Below, one piece after another: positions 1-9,078 of a stretch of DNA of 43,941 nt. Positions within the stretch are counted from its first letter, which is position 1. Each line of letters starts with the position of its first letter. The stretch comes from Sedimenticola selenatireducens DSM 17993 (GTDB lineage: Bacteria; Pseudomonadota; Gammaproteobacteria; Chromatiales; Chromatiaceae). The stretch covers positions 1-43,941 of the forward strand of contig NZ_ATZE01000029.1 of NCBI RefSeq assembly GCF_000428045.1, given 5' to 3'. Below the pieces are notes generated by a model. It did no database searches. It saw only the letters and a list, made by a program, of their open reading frames with translations, and was not told the origin of the DNA. The position numbers were made by a program, and so were the translations under genes.

Positions 1-320
1 CAACCGGAGGAGATGACAAACCTACCCAGAGTTGCGAAGGCAAGAGACCCTCGATGACAACACAGGTCAGACCGGCATACCGAAAACCTGGCGTGCCCAC
101 AGTTTACGAGAACGATAGGGTGATAAGGACGGTATGTGCGCATGCTCATCAAGGCCAGAAGCCAAGAGTCGCTTCGATAACAGGCCGGATATATGGTAGC
201 AACTTGTCCCTGCCATCGAGATCTAATGCCTTGCAAATGGGGAGGAGACCATATATGGGCACGTTTTTTGTGCTCACACTGCACTCCATCTGACTTCGAT
301 CACACCCCTGCGGAGTCACA
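1..320. other. Leader region without a supported gene
   Basis: This stretch opens the window. A 79-codon plus-strand reading frame at 54-293 is open, but its translation is rich in Arg, Pro and Ser, has no recognisable motif and no clear ribosome site, so I do not call it a gene. The only structure I see is at about 255-278, where TGGGCAC, a T-rich loop and GTGCTCA form an imperfect palindrome. It resembles the GTGGGCACG...GTGCCCAC repeat seen elsewhere in the window. The region could be the decayed end of a gene or mobile element lying to the left. Confidence 0.4.
255..278. repeat. Degenerate copy of the GTGGGCAC palindromic repeat
   Basis: The arms TGGGCAC and GTGCTCA surround a run of six T, matching the core of the repeat at 26659-26690 and 28486-28523. 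The GTAG head is absent, so this would be a decayed copy or a chance match. It lies about 310 bases upstream of galU. Confidence 0.3.
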
Positions 321-349
321 CGGACAGATCATATTTTTCATGGCATAAT
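321..349 (+). promoter_or_regulatory. Candidate sigma-70 promoter for galU
   Basis: A -35-like CGGACA (321-326) is separated by 17 bases from a -10-like CATAAT (344-349). These match the consensus at 4 of 6 and 5 of 6 positions with ideal spacing. It would give galU a leader of a little over 200 bases. The prediction rests on consensus matching only. Confidence 0.35.
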
Positions 350-564
350 CGCGCACCCGAAGTCGTTGGATAGGCGGCTGGTTGACTCCGTGGAGAATTA
401 ATAGGCGTTACAAGGCCAATTGCAGCTACAGCTAGACCTGTTGCAATACGTTAACCGTCTCTTGGCGCCAGCTTATTGCTCACCATATTCATCCTGACGA
501 CAACAGTATCCACAGTGTGCCTTGACCGTAACAAAAGTGGAGGTGCCGAATAAGGAGCGAATTT

Positions 565-1437
565 ATGAAGGTGAAAAAAGCCGTATTTCCTGTGGCGGGC
601 ATGGGAACGCGTTTTTTGCCGGCCACCAAGGCCAACCCAAAAGAGATGCTGCCGATCGTCGATAAGCCGCTGATTCAATATGCGGTCGAGGAGGCAGTGG
701 CGGCGGGGATCAACGAACTGATTTTTGTCACGAACAGCAGCAAGCGCGCTATTGAGGATCACTTCGACAAGAATTATGAGATGGAGGCCGAGCTTGACAA
801 GCGGGGCAAGCATGACCTGCTCAGTCAACTCAGACGTATCGTCCCCGAAGGTGTCTCCTGTGTCTATGTACGTCAGCCGGAGGCACTGGGGCTGGGGCAT
901 GCCGTACTGTGCGCCAGGCGAGTGGTTGGTGATGAACCGTTTGCGGTGATTCTGGCTGATGACTTGATCAGTGGACATGGAATGTCCTGCCTGGGCCAGA
1001 TGATGCAGGCTTTCGATGAGAGTCAGGTATCTGTACTTGGCGTGGAACGAGTCGATCCAAAAATGACCGAGAAGTACGGCATCGTGAAAATCGATGAAGA
1101 GGGCGCGCGTTTATCCCGGGTCAGTGCAATTGTTGAGAAGCCCCGAATGGAGGACGCGCCCTCAAATCTTGCCGTGGTTGGTCGCTATCTGTTGAGACCT
1201 GAGATTTTCAACCTGCTTGAGAATACCGGGCGGGGTTCGGGCGGGGAGATTCAACTGACCGATGCGATTGCCCAGTTACTCCGCCAACAGGCGGTGATGG
1301 CCTACGAATTTGCCGGCAAACGCTATGATTGCGGCAGCAAGCTCGGCTACCTGCAGGCGACGGTAGAATATGCGCTTGAGCACAATGAAGTGGGTGATGC
1401 GTTTCGTCGTTATCTGCAGGACTTTAGAGAAAAGTGA
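565..1437 (+). CDS. galU: UTP--glucose-1-phosphate uridylyltransferase
   Basis: This cytoplasmic enzyme makes UDP-glucose from UTP and glucose-1-phosphate, the entry point for many envelope sugars. The 290-residue length is normal for bacterial GalU. The N-terminal nucleotide-binding signature [18 protein letters not shown], followed by [14 protein letters not shown], is diagnostic. The middle of the protein has the LADDLI stretch and the IVEKP segment carrying the lysine expected near the sugar phosphate, and [10 protein letters not shown] lies towards the C-terminus. The ATG at 565 follows an AAGGAG ribosome site with good spacing. The gene stands alone on this strand, with a possible promoter at 321-349. 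Its product probably feeds the glycan genes further right, which is inferred from function. Confidence 0.96.
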   Translation: MKVKKAVFPVAGMGTRFLPATKANPKEMLPIVDKPLIQYAVEEAVAAGINELIFVTNSSKRAIEDHFDKNYEMEAELDKRGKHDLLSQLRRIVPEGVSCVYVRQPEALGLGHAVLCARRVVGDEPFAVILADDLISGHGMSCLGQMMQAFDESQVSVLGVERVDPKMTEKYGIVKIDEEGARLSRVSAIVEKPRMEDAPSNLAVVGRYLLRPEIFNLLENTGRGSGGEIQLTDAIAQLLRQQAVMAYEFAGKRYDCGSKLGYLQATVEYALEHNEVGDAFRRYLQDFREK

Positions 1438-1611
1438 TATCTTGCGGTCTCTTTAAATGCCTCAAGTTTCGGAGTTCAGATTCACCGTCCGTCGGCGGAA
1501 TTTGCCGATGTCGATGGAAGATATTTCCTCTCGCCAGGCACACCAAGAGCGCATAGCATAACCGCGTGGGCACAAGCGGCGTGTCATCCCTATTGGATTT
1601 TGGCGCCTGAT

Positions 1612-2268
1612 TTACTCAACAGCAACATCCAGAAAATCCTCAAAGGTGGCTGAAATACTATCCCCGTCCGTATTGGTGTAGACGAATAGTCCATAGGGTT
1701 TCGGGGCGTCATAGAGATCTACCTGGCCGAGGAGATCCACGCTTATTATGTGTCCACGCGTGTCACTGTAAAAAATCACGTCGTCCCCTTCAAGGCCAAT
1801 GCCAACTCCAATCTTTTCATCAATATTCCATTCACTGCCATCTGAGTTCCCAAAAAATCCTCGGGAAATCTGTTCCGTGTATGTGCCGAGGTCAGAATCC
1901 CAGACCCGGATTCGGTATTCGGCCGCTTTGACCCCGCCGTCCCAACTGCTGATACGCACTTCTGCTCTAACATCCTTTCCGTTAATGGTGCCAATCCAGC
2001 GGTCCAGTCTGACCATGCAGTAATCAGGGCAGTTTGCAGTGTTGATAGTCACATTGGCCGTAAATGCATCCGCTGTACTGTCGGTGACGACCGTCTCGGA
2101 ATCGCCAGCGCCCGATGCGGACAGAGTAATCATGCCGCCAATTGGCATGGTATCCCAGCCCGAGAAATCGCTAATCGGTGAAACAGCTATGTCGATCGCC
2201 AGGGATTGTCCGGTGAAGGCTATCAGCCCTGAGGTAATGATTCCCTTAATAGTGCTTTTTGTATTCAT
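1612..2268 (-). CDS. Exported protein of unknown function
   Basis: I do not recognise this 218-residue protein. It starts with a Lys-containing N-region and hydrophobic core and has a good signal peptidase I site after residue 24 (GQSLA, then IDIAVSP). The mature part is rich in Asp, Gly, Ser and Thr, with predicted beta-rich stretches, and has one close cysteine pair (NCPDYC) that could form a disulfide. It is acidic, which suits a periplasmic or secreted protein. The ATG at 2268 is preceded on the minus strand by a GAGGAT ribosome-like site. It lies downstream of the lipoprotein gene on the same strand with a gap of about 60 bases, so the two may be co-transcribed. Base composition looks more AT-rich than the secretion operon. 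Confidence 0.7.
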   Translation of the reverse strand: MNTKSTIKGIITSGLIAFTGQSLAIDIAVSPISDFSGWDTMPIGGMITLSASGAGDSETVVTDSTADAFTANVTINTANCPDYCMVRLDRWIGTINGKDVRAEVRISSWDGGVKAAEYRIRVWDSDLGTYTEQISRGFFGNSDGSEWNIDEKIGVGIGLEGDDVIFYSDTRGHIISVDLLGQVDLYDAPKPYGLFVYTNTDGDSISATFEDFLDVAVE

Positions 2269-2326
2269 TGTTCATCCTCGCTAAAGACAAGATCAAATTC
2301 TGAAGGGTACGTCTGGGTGCCGCCGG

Positions 2327-2719
2327 CTAGTTGAGGATTCTGTAGTTAAAGCGCATACCAGATCCACGGTTTCGGATAACGCGCAACGAGTCTCGGTTGT
2401 TCGATAATTCGAATTGTTGGCAGTCCTCCGATTTTCCGGTATTAATCGTGCGGCAGAAGGCGCCGTCGACCCACTTCCAGCCCCCATGAATAACATCTCC
2501 ACCCCAGTCGCCGCGCCATGTCCCGTTGGGGGAGATGGTGACAACATGGTCAGTTTTGTATTCAAGTTTTTTTCCCACAACGGTTTCATTAAAAACGGCA
2601 ATGCTATCGATTCTTGTGTAGTCTGTGTCCGCAGTCTTTGTACCGCTGGATGTTTGGCATGCCGATACGAATAACGGAATCATTATGACTGCAGGTAGGA
2701 TTCGCAGATTCTGATACAT
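2327..2719 (-). CDS. Small lipoprotein of unknown function
   Basis: The protein has a short signal sequence ending in a lipobox (LFVSAC), so it should be lipidated on cysteine and anchored in the inner or outer membrane. The mature part of about 110 residues has aromatic, Gly-rich beta segments such as SPNGTWRGDWGG and HGGWKWVDGAFC, and ends YRILN. It resembles small lipocalin-like or beta-sandwich lipoproteins in style only; I cannot name a family. I chose the ATG at 2719 rather than the in-frame ATG at 2731, because GGAGAG lies at the right distance before 2719 and overlaps the upstream codons. It is probably the first gene of a pair with the exported protein to its left. Confidence 0.72.
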   Translation of the reverse strand: MYQNLRILPAVIMIPLFVSACQTSSGTKTADTDYTRIDSIAVFNETVVGKKLEYKTDHVVTISPNGTWRGDWGGDVIHGGWKWVDGAFCRTINTGKSEDCQQFELSNNRDSLRVIRNRGSGMRFNYRILN

Positions 2720-2928
2720 AGGTCTCTCCATTTTTTAACTTATGATTAAGTAATGCCGGCTGTGCGTATGGCTGGATATGAGCCAAGCGGTTTGTGTCCA
2801 TCCATTGCCGTTTGCTGGATCGGTTATGACCTGAATCTGATATCAGCAGGAACCATGCCAGATGTCTCGAATGGCTGTTCGATAGTATCTTCTCAGGGTT
2901 AAAATTATTCGTATGTTAAATTGAAAGA

Positions 2929-2946
2929 ATCCCCCGAATGGGGGAT
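2929..2946. other. Perfect short hairpin ATCCCCC-GAAT-GGGGGAT
   Basis: A 7-base perfect inverted repeat with a 4-base loop lies in the AT-rich gap of about 570 bases between the divergent lipoprotein and LuxR-type genes. No T-run follows on either strand, so it does not look like a terminator. It could be an operator for the adjacent regulator or an RNA hairpin. Apart from this I see nothing definite in 2732-3293. Confidence 0.4.
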
Positions 2947-3293
2947 ATTTGAATATAACTCATTGAATTTTTTATCTGGTTGCTTTACCAGTGTCGTGTT
3001 TTTTCTGTCTCAGGGTGTAAAATTCATTGACAAGTACATACAGAAAGCGGTGTTGCTGATTCGTCCCGCTGTGTGTGGCGGAGACCAAAATTAAGCTTGG
3101 GCCGTTGCCGGGTGACGTGTACCTGCTTGAGTGAATGATATTGCCGAATGTGGCTCCCGGTGAACAAGCAAGTATCTTGGGAGCATGTGTGGTTTCTCAT
3201 ATATGCAACCGGTTGGCGATCCCTGACGTTTACACTGAGTGAAGTCTTGATTCTCGTTTGGCAGGGATAGGTGGAAAATCCAGGAGGGTTGTT

Positions 3294-4460
3294 ATGGATG
3301 ATACGCAACAGTATCTGCCGCTGCTTCTGAAAGCGCTCTATCAGGCGCCTGGAAATAAAGCGGCATGGAGCGATTTCATAGCGCTGTTGACCGGAATCTT
3401 TGCTGCCGAGCAGGGACTTTTTGTCCATCATGATCAGGAACATCAGCAGACGGGATTGGCCAATACCTACAACTTTGAACAGGAGTTCATTGACTCCTAT
3501 GAAGAGTACTATCAGTTCATCAACCCCTATCTGGCCTTACCCTCTTCGCCCTTGCCTGCACAGGGAAGCTTTGGCCTGCTGAATCAAACCCTGCCTGACC
3601 ACGTGGTTAAAAAAACAGAATTTTTCAACGACTATGTCGTACCGCAGGGATTAACGGTGGAAAATGCTGTTCGTCTGACACCTCTTCAGGCTGATGGGGT
3701 TCACACCTCTATCGCTTTGCACTACCCCATCAATAATGACGGATCGCACGTTACACGGGCGTTGGCATTGTGCGCGCATATCATGCCGCATCTGCAAACC
3801 GCCCTTGGCCTGCACAAAAGAATTTGTGGACTGGAGGTGCAATTCTCTGCACTTAGAAAGTCCATTGATAAAGTCCCGTTCGGGATGGTCATGCTGGATC
3901 GATCTGGTAATGTGCTTGTGATGAACGATCCGGCGAGTAAGATTCTGTTACAGAACGATGGTCTCAGAGTATGTAACAATAAACTCCAGACCATGGTCGC
4001 CAGGAACACTGAAAAGTTGAATATTCTGGTTGCATCGGTACAGCAGGCGGCCAGCGGCAAGCCGGAGGGAAGGCGTGGCGTGTTCCGGGTATTTCGCAGA
4101 TCGGGTAAGCGTCCGTATGAGTTACTTGTTATTCCGGTCTATGAGCAGGAGGAGGAAGGTAATGACAAGGACTGTGCGGTGGCGATTTTTATCCAGGATC
4201 CGGATTTTCAGCCGCTGTCTCTCGGCGCCATGATTCAGCATATGTATGGACTGACAAGGGCGGAAGTGAGCGTGACGCTGCTTCTGATTCAGGGCTGTGA
4301 TTGCAGGACAATCGGAGAGCATCTCAATATCAGCAGGGAGACAATGAAAACCCATTTAAGCCATATTTTTCGAAAAACCCAAACCCGACGACAGGGTGAG
4401 TTGATAGCAATGATCCTGAGAGGTCCGGTCCTCATGTGTGGTAGTCGTGTCACTGTTTGA
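3294..4460 (+). CDS. LuxR-type transcriptional regulator with N-terminal sensor region
   Basis: This is a DNA-binding regulator of 388 residues. The C-terminal 65 residues are a LuxR/GerE helix-turn-helix: MYGLTRAEVSVTLLLIQG, then the recognition region TIGEHLNISRETMKTHLSHI. The middle contains a PAS-like segment (VPFGMVMLDRSGNVLVMNDPA). The N-terminal 180 residues probably sense a signal, but I see no autoinducer-domain signature. The ATG at 3294 is preceded by AGGAGGG at ideal spacing. An upstream TTG at 3258 extends the frame but has no ribosome site. It is transcribed alone and divergent from the exported-protein pair. Its targets are unknown; those divergent genes or the downstream GT2 and T2SS genes are possibilities. 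Confidence 0.88.
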   Translation: MDDTQQYLPLLLKALYQAPGNKAAWSDFIALLTGIFAAEQGLFVHHDQEHQQTGLANTYNFEQEFIDSYEEYYQFINPYLALPSSPLPAQGSFGLLNQTLPDHVVKKTEFFNDYVVPQGLTVENAVRLTPLQADGVHTSIALHYPINNDGSHVTRALALCAHIMPHLQTALGLHKRICGLEVQFSALRKSIDKVPFGMVMLDRSGNVLVMNDPASKILLQNDGLRVCNNKLQTMVARNTEKLNILVASVQQAASGKPEGRRGVFRVFRRSGKRPYELLVIPVYEQEEEGNDKDCAVAIFIQDPDFQPLSLGAMIQHMYGLTRAEVSVTLLLIQGCDCRTIGEHLNISRETMKTHLSHIFRKTQTRRQGELIAMILRGPVLMCGSRVTV

Positions 4461-4496
4461 TTGGGTTCAGGCGGCACTGTAGGATCGGCAATTACC

Positions 4497-4567
4497 CGTA
4501 GGAGCGGCTTCAGCCGCGAAGGATTCTCCAGCGGCACATCGATCGCAGCTAAAACAGCTCCTCCGAC
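4497..4567. repeat. REP-type inverted repeat pair, copy 1
   Basis: One arm reads GTAGGAGCGGCTTCAGCCGC, itself a palindrome around CGGCT/AGCCG. About 30 bases on, the other arm (TCGCAGCTAAAACAGCTCCT) is a degenerate reverse complement of the first. The GTAG head and the paired inverted arrangement are the hallmarks of gammaproteobacterial REP/BIME elements. A second copy lies at 37998-38070. It sits just after the LuxR-type gene and could affect transcript 3-prime ends. Confidence 0.85.
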
Positions 4568-4725
4568 CGGGGGTTTTCGGGCGGTTGGTTATCTCGCAGA
4601 ACTTCCACGCGTGCTATAGTCCTTTTCGTCGTGGAGGGCGGGGGTTGTTGCAAGAGTCAATTGCCGCGCTCTATTTTTTTCATTACTTCAATGAGTTGTG
4701 AAGCGAAACCAGTCGTGCTATCGGG

Positions 4726-5634
4726 ATGAATACTGTCGCTGTAATTGTTACTTATGGCCCGGATCTAAAGGCACTGGATGGTCTTGTCAGGACGCTGCAG
4801 TCTGAGGTGAGCGCCGTGATTGTAGTGGACAATGGGTCCGGCGTTTCGGTCCGGCAGTGGCTGGAGCGTATTGATAATCCCGCAGTCATGGTTCATGCTC
4901 TCCCGGGCAATACGGGCGTGGCGAGTGCCCAGAATACGGGTATTCAGCGAGCCCGCAAGCTGGGCGCCGACTACGTGGCCCTGTTTGACCAGGATAGTCG
5001 TCCGCAGCCCGGCATGATCGATGCCCTGGCCTCGGCGGCTGAGCGATTGACTGCAGAGGGTTGCAAGGTGGCCGTGGTCGGGCCGCGTATTATCGATCTC
5101 CGCAATGATCAGCATCATGCATTCCTGCGTGCCCATCTCTTCCACGTTGAGAAGATCCCCTGCGCTATGTCGGGGGGGGTCGTGGTGTCGGATGTGATCA
5201 TCGCTTCCGGTTCTCTGATCCCCCTGTCGACCCTGGACCAGGTGGGCGACATGATGGAAGCCCTGTTCATCGACCAAGTGGATGTGGAGTGGTGCCTGCG
5301 CGCCCGGTCCAGGGGTTACCTGTCGTACGGTCTTTGCGATGTGCAGATGGAGCACTCCCTGGGAGAGGCCCCGGTACGGGTTTTCGGGTGCGCCTTCACC
5401 CGCCATCGACCGTTCCGATACTACTATATCTTCCGCAATTCACTCTGGCTGGTTGGTAGGAGATATGTCACTTTAGCCTGGAAACTGCGTTTTCTTCGTG
5501 CTCTCTGTGTCCGCATGCTCTTCTTTCCCCTGTTTGTCACGCCGCGGGTCGAATACTTGAAGATGATGGGTTTGGGAGGCTGGCATGGTATTATTGGGCG
5601 TTTAGGTCGTCTGCACCGAACCGAGGTGCGATGA
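4726..5634 (+). CDS. GT2 glycosyltransferase, rhamnosyltransferase-like
   Basis: This 302-residue cytoplasmic, membrane-associated glycosyltransferase has a GT-A fold. It begins MNTVAVIVTYGPDLKAL and has the VVDNGSG nucleotide-binding turn, the NTGVASAQNTGI segment and a metal-binding DQDS (LFDQDSRP). FIDQVDVEWCLRARSRGY matches the catalytic C-terminal half of the RfbF/WbbL-like rhamnosyltransferases. It probably adds a deoxyhexose to a lipid-linked glycan. The C-terminal 60 residues are basic and hydrophobic, fitting membrane association. It precedes gspE by 27 bases, so it may share the T2SS transcript, an unusual pairing for a secretion operon. The donor sugar cannot be read from sequence. 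Confidence 0.85.
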   Translation: MNTVAVIVTYGPDLKALDGLVRTLQSEVSAVIVVDNGSGVSVRQWLERIDNPAVMVHALPGNTGVASAQNTGIQRARKLGADYVALFDQDSRPQPGMIDALASAAERLTAEGCKVAVVGPRIIDLRNDQHHAFLRAHLFHVEKIPCAMSGGVVVSDVIIASGSLIPLSTLDQVGDMMEALFIDQVDVEWCLRARSRGYLSYGLCDVQMEHSLGEAPVRVFGCAFTRHRPFRYYYIFRNSLWLVGRRYVTLAWKLRFLRALCVRMLFFPLFVTPRVEYLKMMGLGGWHGIIGRLGRLHRTEVR

Positions 5635-5661
5635 CCCCCGACAACTGCCGTTGGCGGCTGG

Positions 5662-7404
5662 ATGAACAGGATCATGCCTTACGAAACACACCACCATCTC
5701 ACCCCCGGGATCGACTACGGATCGGAGGTCGCCCAATGTCTGCAGGAGAACGGAAAGCTCACGCCGTCTGATCTGCAGCGTGTGACCCGTTTGGCCGAGG
5801 AGTCCGGGGAAGCGTTTTCCTCCATTTTGAATAAGCTGGGCCTGGTTTCAGAGCGAGACATGGCCGATGCGCTGAGCAAGGTGTATGACCTGCCGTCTGT
5901 TGCCGAGGACGAGTACCCTGATGTGCTGGTTCTGGATGAGATGCTGTCGCTGCGTTTTATGCGCGAGAATCATGTTGTGCCGCTCTACCTGCAGGATGAT
6001 CGGGTGATTCTGGCGGTGGCTGACCCCGGAACCGGGTATCTGCAGAGTGCGGTCACTATGGCCACCGGTCATGGCGTAGGATATAAAATCGGTACGCCGT
6101 CGGCAATTGAGTCGGCGATAGAGCGTCTCTACGGTTCAGGACGCACCGCCATGGGCGAAATTGTCGATACCCTGGGTGATGAGGGCGATGGTGATCATGG
6201 TGATGATGTTGAGCATTTGAAGGACATGGCCAGCGAGGCGCCGGTGATCCGTCTGGTGAACCTGATCATGCAGCGCTCCCTCGAGTTGCGGGCTTCCGAT
6301 ATTCATCTTGAACCGTTTGAAGGGCGTCTCAAGGTCCGTTGCCGTATTGATGGCGTGCTGCAAGAGGTCGAAGCGCCTCCGGCCCACTCCACCGCCGCGG
6401 TTATATCGCGGATCAAGATCATGGCCAATCTCAATATTGCGGAACGGCGTATCCCCCAGGATGGGCGCATCACCCTGCGTATCCAGGGAAAAGAGCTGGA
6501 TATGCGGGTATCCACTGTGCCCACGCTGTATGGGGAGAGCGTGGTGATCCGGCTGCTGAACAAGGAGAGCGTCTTGTTGGATTTCACGGCGCTGGGGTTT
6601 GAGGGGGAAGCGCTAAGGCGGGTCAACCAGATGCTTGACTTGCCCCACGGCGTGATACTGGTCACAGGACCGACTGGAAGTGGCAAAAGTACAACGCTGT
6701 ATACCGCGTTGCACCGGCTCAACAAGCCGCAGCGAAAAATCATCACGGTGGAAGATCCGGTAGAGTACCAGTTGGAAGGGGTCAATCAGATCCAGGTCAA
6801 AACCCAGGTGGGTCTCAATTTTTCCAGCGCCCTGAGAGCGATTGTGCGGCAGGACCCTGACGTGATCATGGTCGGTGAGATGCGTGATACGGAAACCGCG
6901 CGCATCGCTGTGCAGTCGGCGTTGACCGGGCACCTGGTGTTGTCCACACTGCATACCAATGATGCCGCCGGTGCTGTCGCGCGCCTGATGGACATGGGTG
7001 TGGAGGAGTTTCTTCTCACCTCCACCATCAACGGTATTGTGGCCCAGCGGCTGGTGCGTCGCCTGTGTCAGGATTGTCGCGAGACGGGCACTATCACGCC
7101 GGAGATCGAAAAGGAGTTTGCCTTCTCCCGTTTTTTGCCGAACGGTCAGCCGGGGCGTATCTACCATGCCAAGGGGTGTTCGCAGTGTGGCGGTACCGGT
7201 TACCACGGACGCCTCTCCATTGTTGAGGTGATGCTGATGACCGATCCGCTGCGCCAGTTGGTTATGCAGCATGCGGACGCCTCAAAGATCAACCAGCTGG
7301 CGCTGGCGGAAGGCATGCAGAGTATGTACCAGGATGGCATCAAAAAAGTGCTGGCCGGCCTGACCACGCTGGAAGAGGTGATGCGCGTATGCGAGGAAGA
7401 TTAG
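5662..7404 (+). CDS. gspE: Type II secretion ATPase GspE
   Basis: This cytoplasmic AAA-type ATPase powers pseudopilus assembly. In order it shows an N1E/T2SSE-N region (residues about 15-155), an Asp/Gly/His-rich linker (GDEGDGDHGDD) and the ATPase core. Walker A is GPTGSGKST at residues 336-344. An Asp box (VEDPVEYQ) and a Walker-B-like segment with VGEMRDTETARIA follow; most homologues have Ile in place of this Met. A zinc-type tetracysteine site has Cys469, Cys472, Cys506 and Cys509. Length is normal at about 580. Two start codons are possible (5662 and 5674) and neither has a strong ribosome site. It is the first gene of the gsp operon and ends 4 bases before gspF. Confidence 0.96.
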   Translation: MNRIMPYETHHHLTPGIDYGSEVAQCLQENGKLTPSDLQRVTRLAEESGEAFSSILNKLGLVSERDMADALSKVYDLPSVAEDEYPDVLVLDEMLSLRFMRENHVVPLYLQDDRVILAVADPGTGYLQSAVTMATGHGVGYKIGTPSAIESAIERLYGSGRTAMGEIVDTLGDEGDGDHGDDVEHLKDMASEAPVIRLVNLIMQRSLELRASDIHLEPFEGRLKVRCRIDGVLQEVEAPPAHSTAAVISRIKIMANLNIAERRIPQDGRITLRIQGKELDMRVSTVPTLYGESVVIRLLNKESVLLDFTALGFEGEALRRVNQMLDLPHGVILVTGPTGSGKSTTLYTALHRLNKPQRKIITVEDPVEYQLEGVNQIQVKTQVGLNFSSALRAIVRQDPDVIMVGEMRDTETARIAVQSALTGHLVLSTLHTNDAAGAVARLMDMGVEEFLLTSTINGIVAQRLVRRLCQDCRETGTITPEIEKEFAFSRFLPNGQPGRIYHAKGCSQCGGTGYHGRLSIVEVMLMTDPLRQLVMQHADASKINQLALAEGMQSMYQDGIKKVLAGLTTLEEVMRVCEED

Positions 7405-7408
7405 GCGC

Positions 7409-8626
7409 ATGACAGTTTATCTCTACAAGGCGGTTCGGCCGAGTGGCGAGATGCTGGAGGGGGAGATGGAGGCCGCTGATGAGATGGAGCTGGCGCGCAT
7501 CCTCCAGCAACAGGGCGCGATCCCGGTCAAGGTGACACGGCCGGGCGGGTTGGCCGCTATCCTTCGCCGCGTCGGGCGTTTCCGGAGTGACAGGCTGCCG
7601 CCGAAGCAGCTGGCGTTGTTGACACGGGAGCTTGCGACCCTGCTTGAGGCAGGAATGACCCTCGACCGATCGTTGCAGATTCTCACTGATCTTACCCCCG
7701 AAGGGCCGATCCGGGAACTGCTTGGTTCACTGAAAGAGTCGGTTCGTGGCGGCTCAACCTTTGCCGCTGCCCTGGAAACAGAAGGCAGGCACTTCTCGCG
7801 TCTTTATATCAACATGGTAAAGGCCGGCGAGGCTGCCGGCGCCCTGCAGGCGGTACTCTCCCGCCTGGCTGACTATCTCGAAAGCACGGAAGAACTAAAA
7901 GAGAGTGTCCGTTCGGCGCTGGTCTATCCGACCATTCTGCTGACGGTTTCCGGTCTCTCTGTGATACTGTTGCTGATGTTTGTGGTGCCGCAGTTCAGCC
8001 AGATGTTCGAAGACATGGGGCAGACGCTGCCGTTGCCGACCCAGATCGTGATCGCCCTGGGTGACCTGTTGCGTGGTTACTGGTGGGTACTGTTTTCCTG
8101 CGTGTTGCTGTTGATCGCTTTCATCCAGTCAAGGCTGGCGCTGCCGGAAGTGCGTTATCGCTGGGACAAGCGATTGCTTGCAACACCGTTACTCGGAGAC
8201 TTGATTGCCAAGATCGAAACCGCCCGCTTCTCGCGCACACTGTCAACGCTGTTGGCCAATGGGCTGACACTGCTTGCTGCCCTGAACTTGGTGAAGGATG
8301 TAATATCCAACCGGATCATTGCAGAGGGGGTAGAGGAGGCCGCGCTCAGTCTGAAACGGGGCAAGGGATTTGCCGACCCATTGGCCCAGAACAAAGTTCT
8401 GCCGCCGCTGGCGCTGCAGATGATCAAGGTGGGTGAGGAGTCAGGCAGCCTTGAATCCATGTTGACCAGGGTCGCGGATACCTATGACAAGGAGGTTCGG
8501 GTTACGGTAAAAAGGATGCTGACGCTGCTGGAACCGGCCCTGATTGTGGGGTTGGGAGTGATCGTGGCGGGCATCATTGTCTCCATACTGCTCGCCATCC
8601 TGAAGGCGAATCAATTGGTTTTTTAA
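7409..8626 (+). CDS. gspF: Type II secretion inner-membrane platform protein GspF
   Basis: This polytopic inner-membrane protein couples the GspE ATPase to the pseudopilus. At 405 residues it has the usual size. It has two repeated T2SSF domains: the first around residues 70-190 (ALLTRELATLLEAGMTLDRS) and the second around 270-395 (ARFSRTLSTLLANGLTLLAA). Hydrophobic segments lie near residues 170-195, 215-235 and 375-400, giving the typical three-helix topology. The N-terminal region (YLYKAVRPSGEMLEGEMEAADE) matches GspF. The start lies 4 bases after the gspE stop, with GAGGAAG upstream. Confidence 0.95.
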   Translation: MTVYLYKAVRPSGEMLEGEMEAADEMELARILQQQGAIPVKVTRPGGLAAILRRVGRFRSDRLPPKQLALLTRELATLLEAGMTLDRSLQILTDLTPEGPIRELLGSLKESVRGGSTFAAALETEGRHFSRLYINMVKAGEAAGALQAVLSRLADYLESTEELKESVRSALVYPTILLTVSGLSVILLLMFVVPQFSQMFEDMGQTLPLPTQIVIALGDLLRGYWWVLFSCVLLLIAFIQSRLALPEVRYRWDKRLLATPLLGDLIAKIETARFSRTLSTLLANGLTLLAALNLVKDVISNRIIAEGVEEAALSLKRGKGFADPLAQNKVLPPLALQMIKVGEESGSLESMLTRVADTYDKEVRVTVKRMLTLLEPALIVGLGVIVAGIIVSILLAILKANQLVF

Positions 8627-8646
8627 TAGCTCAATCTGGACAGGAT

Positions 8647-9078
8647 ATGAACAAGTGGTTTAATTCAAGGCGTGATCGGGGCTTTACCCTGATCGAGTTA
8701 CTGGTGGTTCTGGCCATCCTCGGGTTGCTGGTGGGTCTGGTTGGTCCGCAGGTTATGGATCAGCTGGGTGGTTCAAAAACAAAGGCAGCCCGGGTGCAGG
8801 TGGCTGACCTGGGTGCTGCACTGGACCTGTATCGGCTGGACGTGGGTCACTACCCGAACAGTGCCGAAGGGCTGGAGGCACTGGTTAGCAAACCTTCCGG
8901 TCAAAGCAAATGGAATGGCCCTTACCTGAAAAAGAGCAAAGTCCCGACCGATCCCTGGGGCAACGAGTATAGCTATCGCTTCCCGGGTGAACACGGCGCC
9001 TATGACATTATTTCACTCGGTGCGGACAATGCCGAGGGTGGCGACGGCGAGGACCAGGACGTGGTCAGTTGGGAGTGA
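8647..9078 (+). CDS. gspG: Major pseudopilin GspG
   Basis: This is the main subunit of the periplasmic pseudopilus. The prepilin peptidase site is RDRG|FTLIELLVVLAILG, with Glu at +5, and the short leader is about 11 residues. The body shows ALDLYRLDVGHYPNSAEGL and DPWGNEYSYRFPGEHGAYD, then the Asp-rich GADNAEGGDGEDQD loop expected to bind calcium. The length of 143 residues is typical. It lies 20 bases after gspF. No prepilin peptidase gene is in the window, so a shared PilD elsewhere is expected. Confidence 0.96.
   Translation: MNKWFNSRRDRGFTLIELLVVLAILGLLVGLVGPQVMDQLGGSKTKAARVQVADLGAALDLYRLDVGHYPNSAEGLEALVSKPSGQSKWNGPYLKKSKVPTDPWGNEYSYRFPGEHGAYDIISLGADNAEGGDGEDQDVVSWE

Noticed and set aside
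54-293. 79-codon open frame at the window start
   Set aside because: No motif, no ribosome site and a composition typical of random GC-rich frames.
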